Assembly: GCA_027627225.1 (NCBI GenBank)
Contig: CM051029.1
Span: 75,337,078 to 75,401,077, forward strand
Origin: Congeria kusceri
Taxonomy: Eukaryota > Mollusca > Bivalvia > Myida > Dreissenidae
DNA: 64,000 nt
Direction of reading: 5' to 3'
Position numbers and translations under genes: made by a program. The notes beneath the pieces were generated by a model. That model had not been told where the DNA came from, did no database searches, and saw only the letters and a program-made list of their open reading frames with translations. Numbering within the stretch: the stretch's first letter is position 1; each line of letters opens with the position of its first letter. Below are positions 1-13,045 of this stretch, one piece after another.

Positions 1-3000
1 TTTATATATTAACAGACTAGTTTAATGTTTCTCTTTCTTTTGATGTACATGTTGAACAATAATCTGTATTTGAAATGACGAAATGAGTGATTTTGCAATA
101 TACCTTATAAAACGTGTGCCCATTGTAATATTATTGAACAAGATTGCCTAATACATTGTGTCAACCAGCTTATATTTACAACCTATTAAGCATGGGCTGA
201 TATTCTTTGAAATACAGATATACATCGACAATATATTTTTCATGAACGTATAGACATATTGAATACCATTACTTCGATCCGTTTAAAAACTTAAAACAAT
301 AAAAATACATGTATATGACTCATATTTTAAAGTTGTACTCATGATATTTAATGTCGTGTTATTATGCTGCATTCGGATTTCTCTATTTTGGAAACAAGAC
401 TCGTGTCTTTGAGAGGCTCTCGTTTATTAAAAAACATGTCTGACCCAGAAAATAACTTGTTCTGGTTAAAAGTAGATACTGAACGTATAATATAGTATAT
501 AATTACTTTAATCTTGAGCGATAGTCTTCCCAAGTGGCACCAACATGATACTAGTGACTTGCCCATTACAAAATAGCACACATATAAAACAACGAAACAC
601 TCACAAACGCTTGATCACGTTTTATTCAAGAGATCTCATAGACTTTTTGGCCACATTCATTTAATATGTGTTTTCAAAATGTAGCCTTGACCTGTGTACT
701 GTGAGGAAATCAGAGTAGATCTAAATATAATTAAAATTTAATATTTACTGTATCTATTTTAGTACCAACCTCAATGGCTTACATGTATAGCAAGAAGACA
801 AGGTATAGCGACCATCTTGTTTTGGAGAGTAAACAAAGACTTTCGAATAGACGCTGCCATTTAGTTAATCTGCCTTTTAATAAAAGTGATATTGTTTCGA
901 TATTGATATTGTTGTAGTTCAATAAATTGCACCTATACATGACAGATCAGTGACAAAAAATACGGCTGTGTTGTTTGTTTACTCGCCAAAGGAAGTACTG
1001 CGTAATCGGAATGTAGTTTTATTTCGAAACCGTGACGTCATGTTCTCCCATGCCACCAATGGCGACGTATTAAAACTCAATTGAATGGGTGGTTGTATGT
1101 AAACACAAATCACCTTTAATGGTAAGCATGCCATTGATGACACTTAATCACATATCAGCTTTTACACAGGTCTAATCGAACATAAAAGTGGTTTAAAATG
1201 AGACATACTACGCATTTAATCATCCTATTTTATGACCGAATTAAAATACGTGTCGAGATTTTATTTCCTAGCACGCTAATGACATAATTATATAAAGATG
1301 CAGCAACTACGTTGCTCTGAATCTGATAACCTAAATTGGCATTTTCCATGGGAGTATGTGTGTTGCTATACGTAGATAATATGTGTTACATAAATAATTA
1401 ATCATTTGTTTTCCTAAATATATGTAATACACGAGAACTTACCCATCATCATATTCCTACGGAAATGCATACCTATATGAGTGACTGATTGTATGTGTTT
1501 GAATTTGGATTTAAAACCATACAGTCATCCATTACTTTGGCAGATGGCTTGTTATGCTGTGAACGAGACCCTGATGTTTGCAACTAGATGTACTAGAATA
1601 TTAACTGCTGATGTGTTGTTGATTTAAAACCAACTTCGAGACAATGTCCTACTGCTTCATATGTTGCAGGTTTTGAATATCATAAATGGCACAATGATGT
1701 CTTACTACATCATGCACTATGGTATTTGCCAACAACAAAATATTCCCTTTTGTCACAACAATGAAATTCGTCTGAATCAGAACTAGAGAAAAACTCTGAG
1801 TTATCGAAAGACACGCAATGTTAACAAACAAATTTACTATATAAGTGTATATCTTTATTATCTATGTATAGGTATACATTCGATGTATGATCGTTTCTAT
1901 TGTCTAGCTATGCAATGATTACAATAGATACATGTGTGTTAAACCATGTCGTCTTGAACTATGTTAAATGAAAACAACAAATGTCTTAACAATAAGACCA
2001 TATATATGCCAAGAAAAGGCGAAATATTGAGAATAATATAGCATAGTTTTAAAAGTCGTTTTACAAAATGTATAATTTAGTATAGTAGTGAAAAGTCATG
2101 AAAATTTAACCAAAACAATTAAATGTACAATTATATTTGTAAAGAAATAGCCATTGCAAGCATAAAGTGGAATAACAGTTTTCTTCCTACTTGACACTTA
2201 AGACAAATGTAATCTTATTACTAAATGGAACCAAAGCTCTTTTGGAAAAATAATTGTTGCACTTTGGACAATAGACCCTATTCACATTCCCGTTAAGAGA
2301 ACCCAACCCTTTCACATTTGAATAAAATCCACATGTTTCATAAGTCTGATCTATTTCGAGAAAGAACATGAAGTCATATCACACTGGTATAGGATTTATT
2401 GGAAAAAAGTAAAGTTGAAAATACCACATATAAAGGCGTTGCGAGACAAGAATTTCGACAGAAAACATGTACTTAGGTACATCTTGGAAAACATTATTTC
2501 AACTCAGAATAAAGCACAACTTTGAGTTTTAATAGGCATGGAAGACATAATATATAATATCAGAAGTGGAAACAATCTCCAATGGCATTCTAAATGTTAT
2601 AGAATAGGTTTTTAATCCCTTTTGAACAAATTTTTTTTTAAGTTTCTGCATTTTTGGGGGTAAAATCCATATAAATGTAGCATTTCAGATGCCATTTGAC
2701 CCAGACAAGTGTTTGTTTACATAACAATCAACATATTTGACCTCCTGTCACACAACAAAAAAAGACTTTGACCCCGAAATGTAAATGCCAGATATTAATT
2801 AACAGTTTTCTGTCACACCTGAGCCTGTGGGTGGGGTCAGCCGCTTACAATCTTCAATCTGTTTCAGGTACTCTCTGCTGTGTAATCTGTTAAAATAAAA
2901 AAGGTTTTCTGTGCATGTTTACTCAATATTGTGATTACTTGTGTAACTTAGATACAATAAGTGTACATGTACAATAGTTTACACAGTTTTTTGTATTGCG

Positions 3001-3010
3001 ATAAGGCTAG
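1..3010. other. AT-rich non-coding stretch
   Basis: No coding region, RNA gene or tandem array could be supported here. The sequence is AT-rich with short open frames that have no start context, no splice-site pattern and no recognisable motif. One minus-strand frame near 2187-2369 contains a CPKC pair but nothing else to suggest a zinc-binding protein. Confidence 0.5.
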
Positions 3011-3449
3011 TCGCTATGCCGGCTTTACATTGTCGAGCTCACAGTCCAGTTCAAAAACGGGTTTGAGGGTCTCAACAAGGGTTAAACTCTTGCTTTTCCT
3101 ACTGGTGTTGATGAGAAGTATGCCAGGCTAGAAAAGAAGTCATTAGATAGTAGAATACATGACAATACTCATGTACTAACCTTCAAAGATACTGATGGTA
3201 CGGACACGACTGTGTCAGCTTTGCGGCCCCGCCCAACGCTCCAGTGTAGTTGCAAAGTTCAGTAGTTTTGATGACTCGTCACTTCACCCAGACTTGTATA
3301 CCAATGAGATGATGGTTCCGGCTGAGGTCCTGGTTCTTTTCATCACTGCATTTAAAAAACATACTCAAATTAAACCAAACTGTGATGGTGATTTAAATTT
3401 TGATGCCGCTAACTCCATTAGGTCGGGTCTGGGTTTGCGTGGGCCCTAA
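3011..3449 (+). pseudogene. Frameshifted coding relic, unknown protein
   Basis: A frame open from 3011 to 3266 reads like protein (LYIVELTVQFKNGFEG, then after an in-frame TAA at 3083-3085 DEKYARLEKKSLDSRIHD and TFKDTDGTDTT). A second frame, 3195-3449, overlaps its end and continues with SSFDDSSLHPDLYTNEMM before stopping at the TAA near 3447. The GC-rich patch around 3215-3240 stands out from the AT-rich flanks. One nonsense codon and one frame change are needed to read it as a single protein, so it is called a relic. It could be the end of a retroelement ORF; I do not recognise the family. Confidence 0.35.
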
Positions 3450-3660
3450 AGTGTTTTATGCATGTATTTCATGTATTTTTCAGCTGAAAGCCTGATCTAA
3501 GTACAATTATAAAATAAAATATGAACTAAATAGGATCTGTAAACTTTGCAAATTAGGAAAATTGGTATTATTCAAAGTAGGCAGGTCGGACGGTCATCAT
3601 GGCCAATGCATCGGCTAGTGCGGACACGAACTTTGCGGTCATTATTAACAGTTACAGGTT

Positions 3661-3858
3661 CTAAACATAAATGATACGGATTGCAACACAAAGTATTATG
3701 ACATAAATGAGATAATTGTTGAGACTCGTGCAAATAATTGTCAAAATGAAACTGAAAAACAACACGGTGAACACAATGGGTCTTGGATGGTGACTCTGGT
3801 GGACATTTTGCTTTAACTTTCCCATATCTACTCCTCTCATGTCCACTAGAGCAACCAT
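3661..3858 (-). CDS. Small hydrophobic ORF, possible membrane protein or exon
   Basis: The first ATG in this frame is at 3858 and the stop is at 3661, giving 65 residues. The open frame continues upstream to about 3906 without an ATG (LLPDANLTPLKAVFYGM), which would suit an internal or last exon. The product begins with a short charged stretch (DMRGVDMGKLKQN, then HQSHHPRP), followed by about 43 almost uninterrupted hydrophobic residues that could form a membrane hairpin. No family is recognised. In such AT-rich DNA a hydrophobic ORF of this size can occur by chance, so this is a weak call. Confidence 0.2.
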   Translation of the reverse strand: MVALVDMRGVDMGKLKQNVHQSHHPRPIVFTVLFFSFILTIICTSLNNYLIYVIILCVAIRIIYV

Positions 3859-3888
3859 CCCATAAAATACAGCCTTTAATGGGGTCAA

Positions 3889-4924
3889 GTTGGCATCGGG
3901 CAGTAATTCACTTCATTACAGTGCGTTTGTAGGCATCCATTTTCAAAATTTTTGCAGACGACAAATCTTACCGAAAGTTCTTAAAGGTTACGCATGCGCA
4001 AATAAATTCCTTCATTGTTACATATAAAATATTCAATGTTTGATCTCAATTTTCACCATGACCAAGCGACTTCCCAATATATCACCATACATTGTTGAAA
4101 AGATAAGGCCATAACCTTTTGAAAAAACAGCATGTCAACAATTTCTATACGTTGTAACTCAAAATATTTACCTTAGAATAAACACACCGGTTTTGACAGG
4201 CTTGGGGGCTGCCATTTTGTGCATGAATACATGGGCCAAAAGTTATGAAGCTGGGAACCATTTTAGATAAAGTAGTGCCTAAAACTGTCTTTTTTTCTTA
4301 TTTCTTACATATATACCTTTAAATTGATACCAAAACATATCATTTAAACTGTATATTAAAAATCATATGCATTATACACTGAACCCTATGTGTTTATTAT
4401 CTAACTAACAGCATGTAACCCTGAGGATGTGACTTCCGTTTTGGTGTAATTTGACCTTATCGAGTACTGTAGGAGTTGTCTCCCTTGATAAAGCGAATCG
4501 AGAACGAGGCTGACGATGTATTGGCTCTAAGAGTCCATAAAGGAAAAATATTGTTCAGTGGAGAAAATTTCGAATAAACTTATAAAAATGTTCTTTTTTT
4601 CATTAAACTTGTCTCTGTTTTATTCACTAAATTATGTATACGTGGATATGTTTCAAATACTTAAATTATATTGCAAATAATGTAACAATCACAACATAGC
4701 CAAATATGCTAACGAAACTATCTTTGACATCATAGTTATGTTACTTCAAATTCAGATCTGAATTTTTAATGATTGAAATAAGTCTAAATTTGCTGAAATT
4801 ATTGCAGTTTACATAGTTATTTATTAATTAATTAATATTTAATTAACAGAACCAGTTCGTTTATTTCGGATTTAGTGTCGGCTGGGATAATTATATAACA
4901 ACTTGACAGTTACAAATATTATTA

Positions 4925-4999
<75 letters not shown>

Positions 5000-6041
5000 G
5001 ATTATTATGGTTATGCAGTCAAGAAAGTGATATCCCGATATGCTTTTTTGTTCATTTGAGTGACACAAATTAAGAATTCTACCGAGTTAACCAGAATTGA
5101 TCCAATGCATTTTTTCTTTGTACTATCTAATGATAGAGAACCAAAACAAATAAAAAATATGACTTAGAAATAAAACATCTTTATTTAATATCAAAACGTT
5201 TAAAAGAAGCGTTAATTATCGCAAAGATCTATCAATAAACAGATCTCTGATCATCGTTGTATGTCTTCAAACTTTGTGTACAAACACATGTACATTCCAT
5301 TTATAACCTATCATTAGTTCAAGCAAATGATCAGGATAATAGCCAATAAAATTAAAATTGTATCTTAAATAAATACATTTTGTAATGATAGTTATTTCAC
5401 TTGATATCAAGTAGATTCATGAAGTCAGTTGCATAGCTGCAATAGCGACAATTACCAGTGTATTACTTCACTAATTGGTATGCACTTTGAATACCGGTAC
5501 GTAATTGTGCCACATGTTATTTTAAAATTAGAACCTATATAATTATATACATTCTGGTTGCATAATAATGGTCATGTATTTAAACAAGATTATGATCTTA
5601 TAATTGATAACACCAGGTTTAAACAATACTAATTCTGTCAGTCTCAGAGAAAGTACCGAATTCTAAATTGCTTTTTTCAAGTTTAGTGACGATATACTGA
5701 TTAAACTTACACTCTATTATCATATATCATAATTATATTATGTACCACGCCATTTATGTTCATTAACAAGTAAATTTAGGTAATATTTATAACATTTTAA
5801 AAGTAATAACTGTAAATCACCGCTATGCAACCAGTATTAAATACTATCAATACATCGCGAGTCTCGTTTTCGATTCGCCAATAAATTATTGTGCCGTGAT
5901 AATCGCTAAAAATGGGAAGGTGAAACTCCTCTATTTGTGCAAAGAGAAGCATCAACATCTATTGGATTATGAAAGGGCGCTCACTGCAGTATAACACAGT
6001 TTGTTAAAATATACATAACTAGCCGTTGATTATTACGTTAC
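3889..6041. other. Non-coding stretch with (TTA)n
   Basis: Apart from the TTA microsatellite at 4926-5008 I see no gene, RNA or structured repeat. The sequence just before 6042 is not shared with the duplicated block that follows, so the left edge of the duplication falls here. Confidence 0.5.
4926..5008. repeat. (TTA)n microsatellite
   Basis: A nearly uninterrupted run of TTA triplets about 83 bp long, with interruptions (gattattatgg) at its right end. Confidence 0.95.
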
Positions 6042-6429
6042 GGATTCTCGGGAGAGTGCAAATCCCACATTGGTAATGGCACCGAAACGGATTGTCCAGA
6101 TCAAAGCAGGCACAAAATGCCAACAAGAGGAGCACTCGCCTTCAGGGAGTATAATACACCACCAACTGCTTACTGTATTATTCTACATAAATACATTTAA
6201 CAAATATCGTGAACCGAATGACCAAGTTACTTTAATTTGCGTACATTTTATGCACACACCAATGTAACTATATAATGTCCGTTACGAGTATTAGTATGAT
6301 CAATGTTTAAGAAATAACAAACAGGAATAACAAAGTGACAAACAAGTTTAATTTACCAAATGTCACTAGTTCTACTTATCAATTGTTAATCAGTTTTAGA
6401 TTGTTTACCAGTAAGTATTCAAGCGCAGA

Positions 6430-6770
6430 CAGTGAATGCCCTAGTGAATGCCCTAGTGGATGCCCTAGTGAATGACAAGTGAATGCCCTAGTGAATGTCC
6501 TAGTGAATGCCCTAGTGAATGACAAGTGAATGCCTTAGTGAATGCCCTAGTGAATGTCCTAGTGAATGCCCTAGTGAATGACAAGTGAATGCCCTAGTGA
6601 ATGCCCTAGTGAATGACAAGTGAATGCCCTAGTGAATGACAAGTGAATGCCCTAGTGAATGATAAGTGAATGCCCTAGTGAATGACAAGTGAATGCCCTA
6701 GTAAATGACAAGTGAATGCCCTAGTGAATGACAAGTGAATGCCCTAGTGAATGACAAGTGAATGCCCTAG
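6430..6770. repeat. Minisatellite of GTGAATGCCCTA / GTGAATGACAA units
   Basis: Short units GTGAATGCCCTA and GTGAATGACAA alternate, giving a composite period near 23 bp over about 340 bp. The matching place in copy B (14420-14445) has a single CAAGTGAATGCCCTAG, so the array expanded in copy A after the duplication or contracted in copy B. Confidence 0.9.
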
Positions 6771-7243
6771 GTTTGAACGCCATGTTACGAACTGTACAAG
6801 GTAAGTATCCAATTAACACCAAACCTGACACTAACTACAGCAGTAAATATGTTATTAAGAAATAGTTTCCCACATATGTTCATCTGGTTGTTCTGGTTCT
6901 GACAATATTTGTAGCATTATTTAGTGTTCGAAATCAACCCTTCATATCACGTTTCTATGGTTTATGTTTTCATACACTTGCCGTAAATAGTTCAGTGGTT
7001 GTTTACATGATAGTTACGATTTCACCATTTGCATTAGAATTAAATCTCTATGTTGAATCATATGTCAAAATACAAACAGAATTACAATACAACATACAAT
7101 TATAGGAATAATGAAACTCCAGAGGCATCATCAGGAGAGAAACCCGTATTACCATAACACAATGTACATAACACACTATTGGAAATTATAATTATTACCA
7201 AATACATGGCAATGATGAGTAAAATCGTAATTTAAATATAATT

Positions 7244-7247
7244 ATAT

Positions 7248-7322
<75 letters not shown>

Positions 7323-7354
7323 CTTACTTATTTATTTATTTATTTATTTATTTA
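7244..7354. repeat. (TTTA)n microsatellite
   Basis: About 111 bp of TTTA/ATTT repeat with one TTAC interruption. Copy B has only a short TATATATAT stretch at the equivalent place (14937-14948). Confidence 0.95.
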
Positions 7355-8149
7355 TCCAACAATAAATTGGTGAGATATAGTCTTAACCAACTGACATTTT
7401 GGACACTACAGGATGGTTGTTACCAGCAAATGACATTTAAGCCCATGTAAGACAATCCCCTCTAGAGAGTCAATGATTGCTTGTTGGTAGATCCCCAGTT
7501 GCAATGCAGATCCCATTCATGAAATGGTTATGTTATTCTTCGAAGAAAATTGTGCAATACTAGCAGCGATGCACATGAAATATTTATAAACATGCTCTTG
7601 CAAGAGATAATTGGTTATCATGCGTTCTCTTGTGATGTTGTATCACTAATAATACGAATCCATAGCGCTCATTTAATACAATTTAATACAACACATTGAG
7701 AGTGCATCAAAAGAACTATTAATGTATCATTTAACATGGCATTTGAGCATGCTATTCCGTAAAAAAAAAAAAGACATTTAGACAAATGTAAGGTAGTACT
7801 TATGCTTTTTGTAAGATTGACAGGTTCCACCATATTTTATAGTGTAAGATATTAAAATGCACTTGGGCAACAACGTCTGATTCTATGATTTCGATTTTAA
7901 ACGATCAATGCATGTTGCGAAGATGCACCCAACTGCTACTCAAATGACTGTCAAACATTTCCGTAAAAGGTATGGCTAATTGACATGCACCAAACGTTAA
8001 GTCGTGGGCGCAAGAGGCATTTTGTTGTAATTTTCAGTATAAGTGGCGTTGTTATAATTTTAGACTGTAACTTTCCTTCACCAATTTGTGTTGTTGCTCT
8101 GGTTTGTGTTGTGATAAATGGCTTTTGGTTGAGCCTTTACTGAGATCTA

Positions 8150-8550
8150 CCATGCAACAACACTGTTCTACCGCGCAACAACAGCAGTGCTCTACTTCGC
8201 AACAACAGCAGTGCTCTAACGCGCAACAACAACAGTGCATTATCGCGCAACAACAACAGTGCTCTACCGCGCAACAACAACAGTTCATTACCGCGTAACA
8301 ACAAAAGTGCATTACCGCGCAACAACAACATTGTTGTACCGCACAACAACAACAGTGCATTACCGCGCATCAACAACTGTGTTCTACCGCGCAACAACAA
8401 CAGTGCTCTACCTCGCAACAACATCAGTTCGTTACCGCGCGACGACAACAGTGCTCTACCGCGCAAAAGCAACAGTTCATTATCGCTCAACAACAACAGT
8501 GCATTACCGCGCAACAACAACAGTGCTCCACCGCGCAACAACAATAGTGC
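8150..8550. repeat. 24-bp CAA-rich minisatellite, copy A
   Basis: Degenerate units close to ACCGCGCAACAACAACAGTG plus CTCT, period 24 bp, about 17 units. The period is a multiple of three, so frames stay open on both strands (Cys-rich, Leu-rich and Thr-rich ORFs); these are by-products and not genes. Confidence 0.9.
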
Positions 8551-9867
8551 AAAAGCCTTTTTAAACATGCTGAGCAGTTGGTTTAGGTTGAACCTTTGTT
8601 CGTGTGATTTATTGCTTAAATTGATATACAGAGGGGATACACAGGGCAATTGGGGCTTTTGGGAGATTACCAAGAGAGAACTATGCAGAAATGTTCAAGG
8701 TAGCAACCCTGTTTGGGTTCTTTAGGGTGTTGTAGCGTTCGAGGGATTTGTTTTGAATTATGGACAGTGGTGCTGACGTGATTTCGGAGAGACTGAATAA
8801 TTATTAGTTTTATAGGGTACATATATATGATCGTAGTGTAGAAATAAAATGTACAGTTTAATCACTCTTATGTGTCGAAATCACGAGCAATCACCGCCCA
8901 ACCACGCAGTTAAAAATCGTAAAAATTTGTTTCAGAAACCTTTAATATGGGGGCTGATTCTCTTTTATATATTGTAGGGTGATTTAAAACAGTGTCTTGA
9001 TTTAAAATCTATTCGCAAGACATGACTTTGATAGCCATGGTAAAATGGCGTTCCCAAATGTAATTTGACGTCGTCAGAGGTTTTACTTGCCTTGTTAGTG
9101 TCAAGTGGAGACCGGGAATATCCGATAAGTTGCCCTATTGTTGTGAGCACCGGAAGAATTCCATAATAGACAAATCAACTCTGAAAACGGTGTGAATTAC
9201 GTTCCTCAACTTCTGGAAATTCAGTTTACTTTAGATTCCCTAATGAGACTGTTTTCCCTTAGTGTCGACATTAGCTATATATTCTATAGTTAGCGAGCGG
9301 GGGAAATGACGCGTTCAATGTGTGTGTACATGGCGACCAGCGTTTGCAAAGATGCAATAAGAACATGTATCAGACCTGAAACAAAATCTGATACTTCATG
9401 TTTGCTTCTATTTCCCGGCGGACTTTCAGTAATGTATTAACTATGACCCAAGAATGAGACAAACATTATAGATGTGTTTCGTATATAAAACATTGTCAAT
9501 CAAACTCGAAATCTCAAATATTATTTTTTTAGAAACATGAATCGGTTGATTTAGACATATACCGAAGGATCCTTTTGAAGTACAATAAAGATCTAATTGC
9601 TGCAAACAATCCAACAGTGAAACATGAATGGGCATCTTTTAGAGATAGTTAATAAAGTTTCCAAAACATTTGATATAATGTTTGTGCAAAGTATTATTTT
9701 CAAAGTAGATCTTCAACAACAAACATTTTTGTATGAAATTTCTTGTTCTGCATCGCTCCTTAGCATGTTATAAGTTTCAAATAGAATACTGTTTTTGTCG
9801 AGATTTAATATTTTTATCCAATATTTTAGCATTATAATTTTTCTTTGAATGTACATAGGTGTTCTGC

Positions 9868-10385
9868 TTAATTCCCATATAGCGCTTCGCCATTAGTTGA
9901 TGTTTTTACGCATAACACTTTTCGGCAAAATTTTGAGTGAAGTATCTCTATATCCGGTGCTGAGGGTGCTCCCAATATTTCCGCGCAGTAATTAAGTGTG
10001 GATGCCACTAGACTATCAAACAATTCAATTTGTTGTGAAACCGTCAATTCAACTTGGTTACATATAGTAAATAAATTATGGAGCGCGAATGACGCGTGTT
10101 GCGCAACCCGTTCTAGCGTTCGCTTCCAATTACCATTTTTGAACAAATGTACTCCGAGGTATTCAAACTATTTAACGATCTCGATTTTCGCATTATATAA
10201 AAAAAATTGTAGTTCGTAGAGCGACCATTTTCAAATATCATGATTTTTGTTTTGCTTACATTAAGTTTAAGTTTAAACGTGTTGCAAGCATTTTCTACGT
10301 CTTTTAGAATAGATTGTAGTATATTCGAGTCGTGTGAAAAAATCACAGCATCATCGGCCAATGAGTAAAAATAGTAGTTATTACT
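9868..10385 (-). pseudogene. Non-LTR retrotransposon reverse-transcriptase fragment (dead)
   Basis: Read on the minus strand, the fragment begins at about 10385 with FYSLADDAVIFSHDS, a form of the reverse-transcriptase catalytic (Y/L)ADD box, followed by KLKLNVSKTKIMIFENG, the usual next motif of LINE RTs. After a frame change at the run of T near 10200 it continues with FEYLGVHLFKNGNWKRT and a C-terminal stretch ending SKFCRKVLCVKTSTNGEALYG near 9870. The frame change and an in-frame TAG (in IVK*FEYLG) show it is inactive. Only the RT palm end and thumb region remain; endonuclease, 5' region and tail are absent. It lies in copy A of the duplication, and copy B has unrelated sequence at the equivalent place (17110-18160). 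Confidence 0.85.
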
Positions 10386-11850
10386 TTTAATCTGTCATAT
10401 CTGGTTTAATCTTCTTGGCAACACATATCCATCAAATGTTATCGCTCGGACACATTCACCTGACACTCACGAACTCTATTAGCATAATTACACTCTTGAT
10501 TTACTTATTATATTTATACTCGTTTTTGTTCGAGCACGTGTTGCACGTGTTTATCGATGCCATTTTTTTAATCACACAGCATTTTTCGGTGGACTACTCT
10601 TACATCGATTTAATTAGTTTCCGTTATGGAAACATATTCACCGTAACGGATTTCGTAATATATTCCTGCATAAAGATTAGTGTCAGGTTAATGTGCCCGT
10701 GCTATATCGTAATAAAAGTGGCTGTGACTAAATCTGTTAACAATTTGATTGATATAAAACTGTTAATACACGGTCGTGTACTTGGAAAGGCCAACTTCAA
10801 ACATAAATGATATAACCACAAAGAAAACAGATTCTTTTAATCGACTATGTATACTTGATTAATTGTTAAAACTTACATTTTTGCTAGATGTCAATGTTTA
10901 AACTACTACAAATTCTAGCACCTATATGCCATCTAAAATTTTGAAATTCTTGTATGAAATCTACCGTTACTTTTAATGTTTCTGAATTCTACAGAATTTA
11001 TGTGACATCAAAACAATACTTTGCTATAATACTGAACAACAAGTTGCAAATATGACACTCTTTGGTTACCTAAACATACATCTAGTCCCCTTTTAGAATA
11101 GAATATTTGAGAATGGTTAGGTTTAATGTAAACATTACGCAAAATTGAAAATGGCAAATGTTCAGACTATCTTCAATGCATTTTTGAAGAGCTAAGATAA
11201 TATTAATAGTTTTTCTTCAAACATAGTATCTTACAAATATTATACAAAAGAGCATGTTTATATCATTTTGCAGTCACCTGAATATAATTTACTATAAAAA
11301 TCATTATTGCATGTGTAATAAAACAATAACATAAAGCAATTTTGTGTTAACGTGCTTGTGTTAAAATAAGCTTGTTCACTCAACACAATACTTATGTTTA
11401 ATTGTTTTACTACACAAACGTTAAAGTATATATTGTAAAGTATCTAAAAATATGTACAATATACAAAACAAATCGATATTCTCTTCCAATCCAATAAAAG
11501 TAAAAATTAGGTTTAAAATGTATAACATTAATTTTAATCACAGACAATGATTCACGAGACTTCTTTCTCGTGTAAATACAGTAAGATCTATAACATTCAG
11601 ACAAGCCCACAGTTGCAGGGTAGAAATTGTCACAATCAATAAGGCAACACTGGTGTACCAACCCGAGACAAACTTGATTTCACACAAATGTCATTAAATT
11701 AACATATGTATAGAGAGTAATAAAAACAAAACTAAGTGAACATTGCAGAAAATTCTACGCAATGGAGACATCACACTATTTATAGGAATTCAGCAGTATT
11801 GTAGAAGATCTGTCCACGTGGAGATGGAAAGGTGTTCATTGTTTTGTTTG

Positions 11851-11937
11851 TTAATTGCCTTGAAGGTCAAAGGTTGTCTCCTCCTCAGGGATGGTGCTGG
11901 TGGTGCGATGTTGCCTGTGGTTGTAAACCCTAGTTCT
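11851..11937 (-). CDS. Candidate terminal exon T3, copy A (truncated form)
   Basis: Minus-strand exon candidate following the acceptor TTTGCCAG. Frame 0 reads RTRVYNHRQHRTTSTIPEEE, then TTFDLQGN and a stop. It is the duplicate of the exon at 20077-20178. Between the copies the central codons from CGCACC to CAAGGC are identical, and four of the seven codons that differ before the copies part differ only synonymously. Copy A has lost the last five codons through substitutions that create TAA. It could serve as an alternative last exon of the CFAP97-domain gene, which has a phase-0 donor upstream, or be a degraded duplicate of one. Confidence 0.3.
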   Translation of the reverse strand, partial: RTRVYNHRQHRTTSTIPEEETTFDLQGN

Positions 11938-12094
11938 CTGGCAAAGCATTTAGAAGAAATTGTGTATTCCTGACATGCACGAAACATTTTCTAAATTATT
12001 GATATTTGTAATGACATAATTGAAACAATGTTTAAAATTTAAACAAATTCACATTTTAAAGATCCATTCCTAACATTGCAAAATGTATGTACAT

Positions 12095-13045
12095 ATTATC
12101 CTTGACTTGCTTAAGTTCGTTAATGTCAGACATTGTCAAATAATAAATTAACAAAAACATCAAAAGATAAAAGAAAAAACACTTACTGATATACTGATGT
12201 TTATAATATACTAAAGTATGTATAGATCCAAGAAAATTTCAAACAAATGGCTGAGCAACAGCAAAAACCCAAATGCTACGTCATTTTTGTTACGACAATT
12301 CTAGCATAATGCAAGTTCGTGGATATTACGTCATCTCCAAATACAGCGCATGCGTGTTAAGATGACCCAGTTTACATAATATGGGATAATATGGGATTTT
12401 GGTTGGCTATCTCCCAGTAGTAACAGATTAAATATGAATTTTTCAATGAATTCTAATTCTACAATGTTTATTGCTAAGACTCTGGGACAAAGAGTTTCAC
12501 ACTGTGGTATACATGTTTATGCTTGTTTTTACACATTTAAAGACATTTTTCAAAACTTGAGGATAATGTAGACACTATTTCTGCTTGACCTGGTGGAAAG
12601 GGGGGGGGGGTCATCTCCAAATCCAAAGTTTTATTTTACTTAAGGGTACGAGTACGAGTCAACATTCATTAAAATATTCTTGGTCTTAAAATATCTCCGT
12701 GAAAAAAGGAAAACGAGGCTGTCAAACGACAAGTCAACAATGCAGACCGCCCAAATTGTGTAGTTTTATATGTAATATTTTACGAAATATGGAATATCAC
12801 ATTGTTTGATTAATAGGGTATTACAAATTTTGGGTATTTGACACACCTATATTTTTATTCAGATTGCATACTTTTTTTTATGAGTATTATATAACTTCAT
12901 GTATTTACACCATTAGGTCAAGGTAACATCCGAGGATTTAAATGGAAGTTTCGCATGTTATGTATGTTGTTTTTTTTGGTTACGTAACAGAATATATGAA
13001 ATCCACGAAGTTGCATTATCCACAAACTTTGACCATGCGACGATA
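12095..13045. other. Copy-A-specific segment, no gene seen
   Basis: This roughly 950-bp stretch is present in copy A only: copy B passes directly from ACATATTA to GTGCTTTTG (about 20330). Both junctions share ATTA, which fits a microhomology deletion in copy B or an insertion in copy A. It contains a G9-10 run near 12600 and no supported gene. Confidence 0.5.

Noticed and set aside
8052..8673. Leu-, Cys- and Thr-rich ORFs on both strands
   Set aside because: Frames of the 24-bp CAA-rich minisatellite. The matching array in copy B is shorter and its frames differ.
8965..9150. Minus-strand ORF shared with 16436-16621 (TTIGQLIG...KTSDDVKLHLGTPFYH)
   Set aside because: Between the duplicates nearly all substitutions change the amino acid, and there is no splice or start context, so no sign of coding constraint.
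10415..10810. 131-residue hydrophobic plus-strand ORF
   Set aside because: Not open in copy B (18190-18500), where indels break it; AT-rich composition explains the hydrophobicity.
11410..11661. 83-residue minus-strand ORF shared with 19639-19890
   Set aside because: Conserved only because it lies in the duplication. AT-rich, no motif, no splice signals.
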